This document shows, piece after piece, positions 52,369 through 61,800 of a stretch of DNA of 64,000 nucleotides; the stretch's first letter is position 1, and each line of letters begins with the position of its first letter. The stretch is from JABCPH02 sp963524305 (GTDB lineage: Bacteria; Fusobacteriota; Fusobacteriia; Fusobacteriales; Leptotrichiaceae). The notes under the pieces were generated by a model. It was not told the DNA's origin and did no database searches. It saw only the letters and a list, made by a program, of their open reading frames with translations. The stretch lies in assembly GCA_963524305.1 (NCBI GenBank), contig CAURGH010000002.1, positions 137,578 through 201,577 on the forward strand, read 5' to 3'. The translations under genes were made by a program, and so were the position numbers.

Positions 52369-52890
52369 ATGAAGAGAAGAGAAAAATTATTGTTTGTAGG
52401 AATGGTATTCGCTTTGGGATTGCCAGTATTTGCAAGTAATAAACAAGATTTATTGAAACAAGCGAGAGATGATTATTACAAGGCTCAACAAGAGACTATT
52501 AATCAAGATAAAGCAAAAGAAAAATTGGAACAAAAGAAAAAATTAGAAGAGGAAAAGGCTGCGAAAGAGAAAAAAAGATTAGAAGAAAAGCAAGCTAAAG
52601 AACAAAAAATGGCAGACGAAAAAGCTGCAAAAGAAAAGGCAAAATTAGAAGAAAAAAAAGCTAAAGAACAAAAATTAGCAGACGAAAAAGTTGCAAAAGA
52701 ACAAAAAAAAGCAGATGAAAAAGCACAAGTACAAGGAACTGCTCAAGAAGTAGCAACAGAAGAAACTAATGAAGTAACTGCTACTGATAAAAAAGAAAAT
52801 AAAAAAAGTTCTAAAAAAGCTAAAGAAGAAAAATTGAAAAAAGCTCTTCAAAGTGTCAGAGAAGAATATTATAAAACTAGAAAAAAATAA
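52369..52890 (+). CDS. Exported Lys/Glu-rich coiled-coil protein
   Basis: 173 residues with a signal peptide (LLFVGMVFALGLPVFAS), then a long highly charged alpha-helical region with repeats of the type EKKAKEQKLADEKVAKEQ (about residues 45-125). A short Thr/Glu linker and a basic helix follow. The two ends mirror each other: LLKQARDDYYKAQQ after the signal peptide and LKKALQSVREEYYKTRKK at the C-terminus. No catalytic domain or membrane anchor is seen. Small coiled-coil adhesins or periplasmic spacers are possible roles; neither is proven. Start: ATG with GGAGG nine bases upstream. Confidence 0.75.
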   Translation: MKRREKLLFVGMVFALGLPVFASNKQDLLKQARDDYYKAQQETINQDKAKEKLEQKKKLEEEKAAKEKKRLEEKQAKEQKMADEKAAKEKAKLEEKKAKEQKLADEKVAKEQKKADEKAQVQGTAQEVATEETNEVTATDKKENKKSSKKAKEEKLKKALQSVREEYYKTRKK

Positions 52891-53120
52891 TCTATGATTA
52901 ATTTTATTGATTAGCACAAGGGTACTATTAGATATTAGTTGTTTTTTATAAAAATGATAAGAGTTACTTTTTATAAAATTAGAAACAGTTCATGAATGGA
53001 AAAATAACTAAATGATAAAGTATGATTGTGCTTTTTTATTGTTAATAAAAATAATGATAGTTTTAATCATGAAAAATTTAAGATTATTTGAAAAAATGAT
53101 AGCTTTTTTTAGATTACTTA
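52891..53120 (+). other. AT-rich intergenic stretch before the amino acid ABC operon
   Basis: About 230 bases with no credible gene. It contains several short T-runs and the repeated phrase AATGATAG (53050-53105), but no convincing hairpin terminator. Nothing else is supported. Confidence 0.4.
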
Positions 53121-53149
53121 TTGAAAAAAAATATAAATTTATGTATAAT
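53121..53149 (+). promoter_or_regulatory. Promoter of the amino acid ABC operon
   Basis: TTGAAA (53121-53126) and TATAAT (53144-53149) at 17-base spacing. The leader to the first gene is about 240 bases. Confidence 0.7.
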
Positions 53150-53166
53150 ATAACATAGACTAAAAA

Positions 53167-53404
53167 ATTGAGAGACTATTTTATGATATAAAATATCAAA
53201 TCATTAATTTTACAGATTTTAATATTTTTATAAAAATTTAGAGAAAGTATTTTAAAAATTGTACAAGCAATATTTAAAATATATTATTTATAGGAATTTT
53301 AGTATTTATAATTAAAAAATTATTTTTATTTATAAAAAGGTCTCCGTCAATAAAGAGTGAAATTAGGGAAGGAGGATGTGAATTTTTTAAATTTACATGA
53401 TTAA
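53167..53404 (+). promoter_or_regulatory. Structured leader with long-range stem and 8-codon upstream reading frame
   Basis: ATTGAGAGAC (53167-53176) can pair with GTCTC plus TCAAT (53340-53351) with a two-base CG bulge, closing a 163-base loop. Next comes a very strong AAGGAGG and a GTG-initiated frame (53378-53404) encoding MNFLNLHD. Its stop overlaps the permease start region. No known riboswitch or T-box core is recognised. Confidence 0.4.
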
Positions 53405-54143
53405 AATGACAGAATTAAAAAAGTTAAGAACTGTATTGAGAACGATTCTTATAGTGGTAATAATCGTTGTAGCTACTTTATTATCATTTCCTCATGAAGT
53501 CAAACCTGTAGAATGGGTAGAATATGTAAAAAGTTATGGTGTGACTATAGGAGCAACTTTTTTTGGAGCGATAATAGGGATCATAGTGGGAGTATTATTA
53601 GCATTTTTTAGATTTCAAAAACTTCGTAATAAGTATTTGGATTTGATAAAAGAAATTTTTATAGATGAATATATTGATATAATGAGGGGAACTCCGATGA
53701 TGTTACAATTACTAATATTTTCATTAGTAATATTGAAATCGGGAAATAGCTTTGTTGTGGCATGTTTGGCTTTAGGGCTTAATAGTGCAGCGTATACAGC
53801 AGAAATTGTAAGATCAGGAATTGAAAGTATAGACAAAGGACAAATGGAAGCGGCAAGAGCAATTGGGATGCCTTTTAAAATGGCAATGAGTGAAATTATT
53901 ATTCCACAAGCTATAAAAAATATTTTACCAGCGTTGGTGAATGAATTTATAACTTTATTTAAGGAAACTTCAATTATTGGTTACATTGGAGCAATCGAAA
54001 TAACATTTAATAGTAAAAGTTTACAAGCGGCTTACTATAATCCAAAACCAATTATATTTACTGGTGTAGTATATTATGTCAGTGTAAAAATATTCTCATA
54101 TCTTGGTAAGAGATTAGAAGGGAAGTTGAAAGAAAATGATTAA
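53397..54143 (+). CDS. Polar amino acid ABC transporter permease
   Basis: Inner-membrane subunit of 248 residues of the His/Glu/Gln (HisM/GlnP) family. Four to five membrane helices are present. The EAA coupling loop is EAARAIGMPFKMAMSEIIIPQA, preceded by RGTPMMLQLLIFSLV, both hallmarks of the family. The start is either ATG 53397 or ATG 53406; the latter lies one base after the stop of a short upstream frame with a very strong ribosome binding site, suggesting coupled re-initiation. It overlaps the ATPase gene by eight bases. Confidence 0.92.
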   Translation: MIKMTELKKLRTVLRTILIVVIIVVATLLSFPHEVKPVEWVEYVKSYGVTIGATFFGAIIGIIVGVLLAFFRFQKLRNKYLDLIKEIFIDEYIDIMRGTPMMLQLLIFSLVILKSGNSFVVACLALGLNSAAYTAEIVRSGIESIDKGQMEAARAIGMPFKMAMSEIIIPQAIKNILPALVNEFITLFKETSIIGYIGAIEITFNSKSLQAAYYNPKPIIFTGVVYYVSVKIFSYLGKRLEGKLKEND

Positions 54144-54864
54144 GATTAAAAATTTAGAGAAAACATATGGAGATTTAAAAGTATTAAAAGGTATTTCGAC
54201 TGATATAAAAGAAGGTGAAGTTATTTCGATAATTGGACCTTCTGGGAGTGGAAAATCAACGTTTCTAAGATGTATAAATAGGCTTGAAGAGCCTACAAAT
54301 GGTGAGATTGATATTGAAGGAGAAAATATAGTGTCTCCTAAAGTAGATATCAATAAAATTAGGGAAAAAGTTGGAATGGTATTTCAACACTTCAATCTGT
54401 TTCCACATAAAACTGTGCTAGAAAATATAACAATTGGACCGATAAAATTGAAGAAAGTTTCTCAGGAAGAGGCAGAAAAAATAGCAATTAGTTTGTTAGA
54501 TAAAGTTGGATTGGAAGATAAAAAAGATGTTTATCCAAATAAATTATCTGGAGGTCAAAAGCAAAGAGTTGCGATTGCTAGGGCATTGGCAATGAATCCC
54601 AAAATTATTTTATTTGATGAACCGACTTCTGCATTGGATCCTGAAATGATTGGAGAAGTTTTAGAAGTAATGAAAGATTTGGCAAAAGAAGGAATGACAA
54701 TGATTGTTGTGACACATGAAATGGGATTTGCTAGAACGGTTGCTAATAGAGTTTTCTTTATGGATCAAGGAACTATTTTAGAAGATGGAAGTCCAAAAGA
54801 AATTTTTGAAAATCCGAAAGAAGAAAGAACGAAAGAATTTTTAGATAAGGTATTGAACCATTAG
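54136..54864 (+). CDS. Polar amino acid ABC transporter ATP-binding protein (GlnQ/HisP type)
   Basis: 242-residue ATPase: Walker A GPSGSGKST, Q-loop VFQHFNLFPHKT (the family-typical FNLFPH), signature LSGGQKQR, Walker B IILFDEPTSALD and switch His in VVTHEMGFA. The start ATG lies inside the end of the permease gene (eight-base overlap), so translation is coupled. It energises import with the permease before it and the two binding proteins after it. Confidence 0.95.
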   Translation: MIKIKNLEKTYGDLKVLKGISTDIKEGEVISIIGPSGSGKSTFLRCINRLEEPTNGEIDIEGENIVSPKVDINKIREKVGMVFQHFNLFPHKTVLENITIGPIKLKKVSQEEAEKIAISLLDKVGLEDKKDVYPNKLSGGQKQRVAIARALAMNPKIILFDEPTSALDPEMIGEVLEVMKDLAKEGMTMIVVTHEMGFARTVANRVFFMDQGTILEDGSPKEIFENPKEERTKEFLDKVLNH

Positions 54865-54965
54865 AAATTATTAGAGCTATTTAGAATTTCTTAAATCTTA
54901 AAAAATTTAATTTCAAAGTATTAAAAATGTGTAGTGAAAATAATAGTAGGAAAGTAGGTAATAGT

Positions 54966-55712
54966 ATGAAAAAAGTTTTTGTAGCGTTGTTATTAATGTT
55001 AGGAATGATTTCTTGTGGAAATAAAAGTGCAGGAAATATATCAAAAGAGAAAAAATTAGTAGTAGGAACAGATGGAGTTTTTCCACCATTTGGATATATG
55101 GAAAATGGAAAAGTTGTAGGATTTGATATGGATTTGATTTCTGAAATAGCAAAAGGATTGGGATATCAAGTAGAATTTAAAGTTCAACCGTTTGATGGAT
55201 TGATTTCGTCATTGAAGGCTGGAAAATTAGATGTGATTGCTTCGGGGATGAGTGCTACTGAAGAAAGAAAAAAATCAGTAGATTTTACAGATGAATATTT
55301 TAAATCGAAACAAGTTTATTTGAGAAAAAAAGGTAATAATAGTATAAATTCTAAAGAAAGTTTGAATGGTAAAAAAGTTGCAGTTCAATTGGGAACAATT
55401 CAAGAGATGGAAGCTAAAAAAATAAAAGGTGCTATTGTTGTTCCAAATGAAACACCAGCTACAATTATAATGGATTTGAATGCTGGGAAGAATGATGCTG
55501 TAATCTTAGAAGATATTGTGGCATTACAGTATGTTAAAAACAATCCGGGAATAGAAATATTCTACAAAGAAAATTTACCGGCTGGAATGGCTTTTGCGTT
55601 TGATAAAGGTAAAAATCCAGAATTGGTAAAACAATTTAATGAACAATTGAAAAAATTGAAAGAAAATGGAAAATATAATGAGTTACTAAAAAAATATGGA
55701 TTGAATTATTAA
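54966..55712 (+). CDS. Amino acid-binding lipoprotein (copy 1)
   Basis: Type II periplasmic binding protein (SBP_bac_3) of 248 residues with a lipobox (LGMISC). The mature domain starts LVVGTDGVFPPFGYMENGKV and includes the family motif GFDMDLISEIAK. GMSATEERKKSVDFTDEYF contains the conserved Arg region that binds the ligand carboxylate. An in-frame ATG at 54927 exists, but only the 54966 start gives a proper signal peptide. It follows the ATPase by about 100 bases. The ligand is not determined; polar or cationic amino acids are typical. Confidence 0.92.
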   Translation: MKKVFVALLLMLGMISCGNKSAGNISKEKKLVVGTDGVFPPFGYMENGKVVGFDMDLISEIAKGLGYQVEFKVQPFDGLISSLKAGKLDVIASGMSATEERKKSVDFTDEYFKSKQVYLRKKGNNSINSKESLNGKKVAVQLGTIQEMEAKKIKGAIVVPNETPATIIMDLNAGKNDAVILEDIVALQYVKNNPGIEIFYKENLPAGMAFAFDKGKNPELVKQFNEQLKKLKENGKYNELLKKYGLNY

Positions 55713-55747
55713 TTAATTTGGAAAAGTTAAAAATAATATAAAAAATG

Positions 55748-55756
55748 TGGTATAAT
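55748..55756 (+). promoter_or_regulatory. Extended -10 element between the two binding-protein genes
   Basis: TGGTATAAT is an extended -10 box with no -35 at normal spacing. It could give the second binding protein separate expression. Confidence 0.45.
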
Positions 55757-55793
55757 AGTAGTGTAAATTAAAAGTGTGAGGAGAGTAAAGAGT

Positions 55794-56534
55794 ATGAAAA
55801 AAATTTTAGCAGTAGTGATGATGCTTATGTTAGCGGTATTATCTTGTGGTAAAAAAACAGATAGCAAGACATTAAGAGTAGGGTTAAATTCAGTATTTGC
55901 ACCATTTGAATATAAGGAAAATGGCCAAATAGTAGGTTTTGATGTAGATTTGATTAATCAAATTGGGAAAGATTTAGGATATAAAATTGAAATTGAGGAT
56001 CAAGCGTTTGATGGATTGATACCAACATTAAAAGCAGGGAAAATTGATATGATTATTTCTGGAATGACAGCGACTGAAGAAAGAAAAAAATCAGTAGATT
56101 TTTCAGATGAATATTTTAAATCAACAAATGTATACTTAAAGAAAAAAGGTAACAATAATGTTACATCAATTAATAATTTAAGTGGTAAAAAAGTTGGTGC
56201 ATCTTTAGGAACAATTCAAGAAATTGAAGCTAGAAAAATACCAGGTGCTACAGTAGTTCCTATTGAAGATACTGTAAAATCTATAATGGATTTGGAAGCT
56301 GGAAAAGTTGATGTTTTAATTTTGGAAAATGTAATTGCACTTGAATATATGAAAAAATATACTGACCTTGAAGTAATTGGAGAAAAACCATTAGATAGTG
56401 GAATGGCAATAGCTTTTGATAAAGGTAAACATACAGAATTGATTCAAAAAATTAATGAAGAGTTGAAAACATTAAAATCAAATGGAAAATATAATGAATT
56501 AATTAATAAATATGGATTGAAAGTAAAAAAATAG
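55794..56534 (+). CDS. Amino acid-binding lipoprotein (copy 2)
   Basis: Paralogue of the previous gene, 246 residues, lipobox LAVLSC, mature domain LRVGLNSVFAPFEYKENGQI, then GFDVDLINQIGK and GMTATEERKKSVDFSDEYF. ATG 55794 is chosen because GAGGAGA lies nine bases upstream; an in-frame GTG at 55776 is part of that site. Its own extended -10 element suggests independent control. Like the TrpX-type operon near the left end, this locus has two receptors for one transporter. Confidence 0.92.
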   Translation: MKKILAVVMMLMLAVLSCGKKTDSKTLRVGLNSVFAPFEYKENGQIVGFDVDLINQIGKDLGYKIEIEDQAFDGLIPTLKAGKIDMIISGMTATEERKKSVDFSDEYFKSTNVYLKKKGNNNVTSINNLSGKKVGASLGTIQEIEARKIPGATVVPIEDTVKSIMDLEAGKVDVLILENVIALEYMKKYTDLEVIGEKPLDSGMAIAFDKGKHTELIQKINEELKTLKSNGKYNELINKYGLKVKK

Positions 56535-56623
56535 TTTCTAATTTATAAAAAATTAATGTTAGAAATTAATGGAAATTTTGAAAAACAAATGGAAAACTTA
56601 AAAAGAAAAGGAGGAAGATTCTT

Positions 56624-57418
56624 ATGGCGAAAAAACCGTCTGTACTTGCGGTGTCTTCGTTGGTAGCGATGTCAATTCCTACAATGTCAGACAAAGTAAC
56701 GACAGCCAATATGAGAAAAGATATTATAAAATCAAATGCAGTAGATGTATTAAAGGATACTGCAAAAAATGATATTCCGACTATTCATGATGCTAATCCA
56801 AATAGAAAGAAAAAAGATTTAGCAAATGATCCAGATCTGATAATGGTTGAGTTATCTCAAGATGGAATGACACCTCAGTTAAAAGAGAAAAAAGTTCATC
56901 AACAGCCTAGACAAAATATTGTACAAACAACTTCGGTAACTTCAAATACTGATAAAACAGTTGCAGAAAATAAAGTATCTCCTGTTCAGTCTACACCTCA
57001 AGATAATTTGGTAACAGGTGTAAATAGTGCCACTAACAATTTGGAAATATCTAAAGTCGAAGTATTGTTAGTTAAGGCAAAGGATATGAATTTTGAAAAA
57101 AATAGTGTACTTGTTCCCAAAGATTCTGAAAAAATATTGGAAGAGATTAAAAATTATGTAGAATCTAATGATCTTGTGATGACTATTGTTGGATATGCGG
57201 ATTCATTTGGAAAACCTTCTTACAATGAAAGATTGTCGTTAAAGAGAGCAGAAAATATTGGGAAAAAATTGATAGCATTGGGGATGTCACCTGATAGAAT
57301 ACAAGATACTTTAGGGCGAGGAGAAAAAAATCCACTTATGTCGAATGATACTCCTGAAGGAAGATTTGAAAATAGAAGAGTGGAATTTAGATTAGTAAAA
57401 AAAGGAATAGAGCTTTAA
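56624..57418 (+). CDS. OmpA-domain envelope protein
   Basis: 264 residues: a short N-terminal export-like segment (VLAVSSLVAMSIPTMS), a disordered polar region rich in Asn, Thr and Gln (about 30-140), and a C-terminal OmpA-like peptidoglycan-binding domain. The domain runs from FEKNSVLVPKDSEKILEEI through VGYADSFG.PSYNERLSLKRA to GRFENRRVEFRLV. The Asp and Arg that grip diaminopimelate correspond to those in YADSFG and NRRVEF. No beta-barrel is encoded, so it tethers something to the wall rather than forming a pore. Start: ATG with GGAGGAAG upstream. A terminator overlaps its last codons. Confidence 0.85.
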   Translation: MAKKPSVLAVSSLVAMSIPTMSDKVTTANMRKDIIKSNAVDVLKDTAKNDIPTIHDANPNRKKKDLANDPDLIMVELSQDGMTPQLKEKKVHQQPRQNIVQTTSVTSNTDKTVAENKVSPVQSTPQDNLVTGVNSATNNLEISKVEVLLVKAKDMNFEKNSVLVPKDSEKILEEIKNYVESNDLVMTIVGYADSFGKPSYNERLSLKRAENIGKKLIALGMSPDRIQDTLGRGEKNPLMSNDTPEGRFENRRVEFRLVKKGIEL

Positions 57419-57440
57419 TAAGAAGGCTCTATTTTTTTGT
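57406..57440 (+). terminator. Terminator overlapping the end of the OmpA-domain gene
   Basis: AATAGAGC (57406-57413) pairs with GCTCTATT (57426-57433) and is followed by a T-run. The left arm is part of the last codons. Confidence 0.82.
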
Positions 57441-57480
57441 AAAAAAAATGAAATAAAATAGGAAAATTTAAAAAATGCAA

Positions 57481-57509
57481 TTGACAGGGGTATATAAATA
57501 TGATAAAAT
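57481..57509 (+). promoter_or_regulatory. Near-consensus promoter
   Basis: TTGACA (57481-57486) and TAAAAT (57504-57509) at exactly 17-base spacing, 67 bases before the next start. Confidence 0.78.
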
Positions 57510-57575
57510 CGTTTGGATAATTAGAGAAATTAGTTAGTATTCTTAAATTGATTGATAGATGAAAAAGGAGAAATG

Positions 57576-58226
57576 ATGAAAAAGAAGATATTAATTACAG
57601 CAGGAATGCTTTTAGGAGTGGTTAATTCATATTCGACTGGGTTTGTAGGAGAATCGCGTGAAATTGAAGGGAAAAGGTATGTAGTACCATATTCGAGAGA
57701 AAGTGATGCGTTTCCAAAAATGAGTACAAAAGGTAAACAGTATAGAACTAGCTTTTTGAATGAGCGAGATAATAGTAATGAGATAATTGTATATTCTGAT
57801 TTGGATGATGCACCTGCAAAGCATTGTAGAAGTAAAAAAGGACATTCTATTTTGAGGGAAGATAGTATTACTGGTGAAATAGTTAGATTGTGTAGATTGG
57901 ATACACCTGGAGCTAGAGTAGAAGGATCTAAAATGGAAGTTGAAGAAATTCAATATTATGTAGCAAATACAGAAAATAAATATGTTTGGAAAAAATTGAT
58001 AGAAGATAAAAAAATAGATCCGTCAGAAAAAGTGTATAGTGATTTACCATACACGGCTTATGCGAAATATACAAGACCAGAAAAAGAAGCGGAAATAAAA
58101 AGAAGATATTTGGAACCAAAAGATAAAGTTCAAAAAGAATTGAGAGATTTATTCTATAAAAAATTCCAAGAACAATATGGAAGATATGGAATCAAATTGG
58201 AAGAAGCAAATATCGAAAAAAGATAA
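57576..58226 (+). CDS. Exported hypothetical protein
   Basis: About 216 residues with a signal peptide (KILITAGMLLGVVNSYS) and no family I recognise. Two Cys residues (in AKHCRSKKGH and VRLCRLDTPG) could form a disulfide. The C-terminal half is charged and helical (YLEPKDKVQKELRDLFYKKF). AGGAG lies five bases before ATG 57576; a second ATG sits at 57573. It has its own near-consensus promoter, so it is probably well expressed. An envelope location is inferred. It precedes the giant adhesin but is separated by almost 600 bases. Confidence 0.72.
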   Translation: MKKKILITAGMLLGVVNSYSTGFVGESREIEGKRYVVPYSRESDAFPKMSTKGKQYRTSFLNERDNSNEIIVYSDLDDAPAKHCRSKKGHSILREDSITGEIVRLCRLDTPGARVEGSKMEVEEIQYYVANTENKYVWKKLIEDKKIDPSEKVYSDLPYTAYAKYTRPEKEAEIKRRYLEPKDKVQKELRDLFYKKFQEQYGRYGIKLEEANIEKR

Positions 58227-58257
58227 ATTTCAGTAAAATTATTAAAGATATAAGGGT

Positions 58258-58361
58258 CAGAAAATTCGATTAAGAATGAAACAATAATGATAGTATTTAT
58301 GATAGAACGATTGATATAAACGTATAGTTTCTTAATATTTTAGAATTTTTTGATCTTTTTT
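58258..58361 (+). terminator. Long-loop terminator-like structure
   Basis: An 11-bp outer stem (58258-58268 with 58343-58353) and an 8-bp inner stem (58270-58277 with 58329-58336) enclose about 50 bases. TCTTTTTT follows. It lies 32 bases after the exported-protein gene, so it probably ends that transcript. Confidence 0.5.
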
Positions 58362-58399
58362 ATTTGTATTTAAACAAATAATTGATAAAAAAATGTTAA

Positions 58400-58432
58400 A
58401 ATTCTAATTTTGAGTTGTTAAAAATTAGAATT
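58400..58432. repeat. Perfect 12-bp inverted repeat in the adhesin upstream region
   Basis: AATTCTAATTTT (58400-58411) with AAAATTAGAATT (58421-58432) around nine bases. There is no adjacent T-run on the plus strand. Role unknown. Confidence 0.5.
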
Positions 58433-58470
58433 ATTATAAAAATAGTGTAAACGAAAATAGTTAAAATATA

Positions 58471-58501
58471 TTATTAGGATATTATTAGGATATTATTAGG
58501 A
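58471..58501. repeat. Short tandem repeat, 11-base unit, 2.8 copies
   Basis: Unit TTATTAGGATA, perfect copies, ending 115 bases upstream of the adhesin promoter. The rest of 58227-58815 is AT-rich, with only the structures listed separately and no gene. Confidence 0.6.
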
Positions 58502-58616
58502 GAAAAATTATAAATAACAACTGCTAGAGTAATCGGAAATAAAAAATGGATTTTCTTAGAATACAAAGAAAATTACACAAAATAATAAAAAAACAGATGT
58601 TACATAAAAAAAATCC

Positions 58617-58645
58617 TTGTAAATACATAACAAATAAGGTATAAT
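58617..58645 (+). promoter_or_regulatory. Promoter of the trimeric autotransporter gene
   Basis: TTGTAA (58617-58622) and TATAAT (58640-58645) at 17-base spacing; the leader is about 165 bases. Confidence 0.7.
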
Positions 58646-58815
58646 ATACTCTAGAAAAAAATAGTACTAAATAGAATAAAAAAGTGTTCTCTAAATAATT
58701 TATAAAATTAATATATGAGGAGTTTAAATCAAAATTAAATAAAGAATAAAAAAGTTTATCATTTATAAAACAGATGATAAAGTAACTTTTCTAAAAAAAC
58801 AACAATGGAGGTCAA

Positions 58816-61800
58816 ATGAAAAATACAAAGAAAAATAAAAACAAGAAAAAAATGTCAAAAGTAGTATTTAATAAAGTAGCAAAAGTAGCGTCATTGGCTA
58901 CGACTGTGGTTGCGGGAGAGATGGTTGCGACTAAGAATGTAGAAGCAAATGTAACGATAGGTTCAACAAGTGGATCAACGCTTAATGCAACAGGTGCTTC
59001 GCTAATAGGAAGTGGAAATGCAGAGGGAATAGCAATAGGTACATCTTCAAAAGTTTATGGTGCTAATGGAATAGCTTTAGGTAAAGATTCAACATCTGTT
59101 CAAGAGGGAGCTATAGCTATAGGAAAAGATTCAAATGCTTTGAATAAATCGGCAGTAGCTTTAGGTTATAACTCAAAAGCTTCAGGAGGACAATCAGTAG
59201 CAATTGGAGGAAATATTCAATCCAATAGAGGAGCTCAAGCACTAGGAGATCAGTCTATCAGTATAGGTGGAGATACTATTGCAAGTGGATCATCATCAAT
59301 AGCAATTGGAGGAGATGATTTAGATACAGCTAATAAAACAGTAGGGATTCTTTATAGATCATTAACAGGAGCACCATTAGTTGGTACAGGTACAGATCGT
59401 TGGATTGAAACAAAGGCAAGTGGAGAAGCCTCAATAGCAGTTGGAGTACAAGCGACATCAGCAGGAGACTTAGCTACAGCATTTGGTACTAAAACAAAAG
59501 CCTCAGGTAAGTTTTCTACAGCATTAGGAGTAGGAGCGACTTCAGATGGACAAGGTTCGATTGCTATAGGTGGGGCAGCAAGTTCAGTAGGAGCAACGGC
59601 TATTGCAATAGGGACAAAGGTAACAACAATTGGAGAATCTGCTTCAGCAATGGGATATGGTTCACAAGCAAACAATAAAGGTTCTATAGCGATTGGACTG
59701 AATTCAAAATCTGGTGTTGCAGGATCAACGGAAGAAAATACAATAGCAATGGGGACAAATTCTCAATCATTAACAGCAAATTCTGTGGCAATAGGTACTG
59801 GAAGTATTGGTGGTTCAACAGGTATTGGTTCAAGTGCAGTAGCAATTGGTAATGGAGCCAGTTCAAAAGGTTCTGATGGAATTGCGTTAGGTAGCGGTTC
59901 TAATGCAAATAATATACAGAATATAGCAATTGGGTATAAAACAGAAACAGGAAAAACTCAAGTGGCAGGTTCAAGTAATACTGATATTCGAAATATTTCA
60001 ATAGGATCTGAAACAGGAAAAGGAATGGGAGGAAAAGATAACCTTTTCTTAGGAACTAGTGCAGGTCAAAGTAGTAATGGGGACGATAATATATCTTTAG
60101 GTAGCAGAGCAGGTAAATCAACAAATACAAGTAAAAATATAGCAATAGGGATGGATTCTGGTCAAACTGTTACTGGTGTTGGAAGTAATATAGCAATAGG
60201 TAGAAATTCAGGAAAAACTGTAACAGGTGGTGGAGATAATGTAGCCATAGGAACAGATTCAGGACAAAATGTGACATCAACTATAGGACATAATACAACA
60301 GTAGGACATAGTTCGGGACGAAATGTTAATGGAAATAATAATGTTTCGTTTGGTTCAGGTTCAGGACAAAATATAACTGGTGACAATAATACATCAATAG
60401 GGATTAACGCAGGAATAGGAATTCAAAAGAGCAGTAATGTCTCGATAGGGTCAGATTCAGGACAGAATACGAATGGAGTAGGTAATACTGCCATAGGATA
60501 TCAAGCAGGACAAACAGTAATTGGTGACCATAACATTTCAATGGGTTATCAATCTTCTAAAGGCTTAAAAGGTGGTTCTAACACTGTAATAGGAAACCAG
60601 GCAGGTACTGGTGGAGTAGAAGGTGACAACAATATTATAGTGGGGACAAATGCAACTAGATTATACACTGCAGGTGGAAGCTTGAAAGTAAAGAATGTTG
60701 TAAGTCTTGGTACAAACTCTAAAGCATATACTGATAATGCTATGTCTATTGGTTCATATTCCGAAGCGACAGGGAAAGCAGCAATAGCAATTGGTCAAAG
60801 TTCAAAAGCAAGCAAAGATGATTCAATGGCTATTGGAAATAGAACATCAGTTAATGCAGCAAAAGATGTTGCAATTGGTTCAGATTCTTCTACATCAGCA
60901 ACGACAGGGGTTTCAAAAGCGACAATAACAGTACCTGGAACTGGAAAAAGTATTACTTATGGAACTTTTGCAGGAAATAATCCAGATGCTGCGTTTTCAG
61001 TTGGATCAGCTGGAAAGGAAAGACAAATTCAAAATGTTGCAGCTGGAAGAATTTCGGCAACAAGTACAGATGCGATTAATGGGTCGCAATTATTTGCAGT
61101 AGCAAATGAACTTGGGAAAACTTGGAAAGGAAATGCTGGAAAAACTGGAAGTGGGGATCTGCTTGGCAGTGCAACTTCTACTCAAGTTATGCCTGGAGAT
61201 GAAGTACAATTTATCGCAGGAGATAATTTGGCTATAAAACAAGAAACATCAACAGGGACTCAGAAATATACTTACTCATTGAAAAAAGATGTGGATTTAG
61301 GACCAAACGGAAGTCTTAAAGCAGGGCCTGTAACAATTAATAATAACGGTATTGATGCTGGAAATAAAAAAATATCAAATGTTTCTCCTGGAACTAATAA
61401 TACAGATGCGGCAAATTACGGACAAGTGAAAGCGGCGAAAACAACTGTAACTTCAGCAGATAAATCAGTAGTAGTGAGTTCAAGTGTTGATGGAACAGAT
61501 GGACATACAAACTATGATTTGAAAGTTGATGTAACAAAACTGGATGCGGCAAATAAAAATTTGAGCAACATTACTAATGCTGGTAAAGGTGTAATAAGCG
61601 ATATTGCAACTAAATCAATAAATGTAGCGGCAGGAACGAATGTAAAAGATGTAACTTCAAACACAGTAACAAATGCAGATGGTACAAAGACAACGACATT
61701 TACTGTAAATGCTAATGGAGCAAAAGTAGTAGCAGGAGATGGAGTAACAGTAACATCATCAGCAGGAGCAAATAACGTAACAGATTACACAGTAGCAGTA

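Noticed and set aside
53156..53396. T-box or lysine riboswitch in the amino acid ABC leader
   Set aside because: No T-box sequence or conserved lysine-aptamer motifs; the enclosed sequence is almost only A and T.
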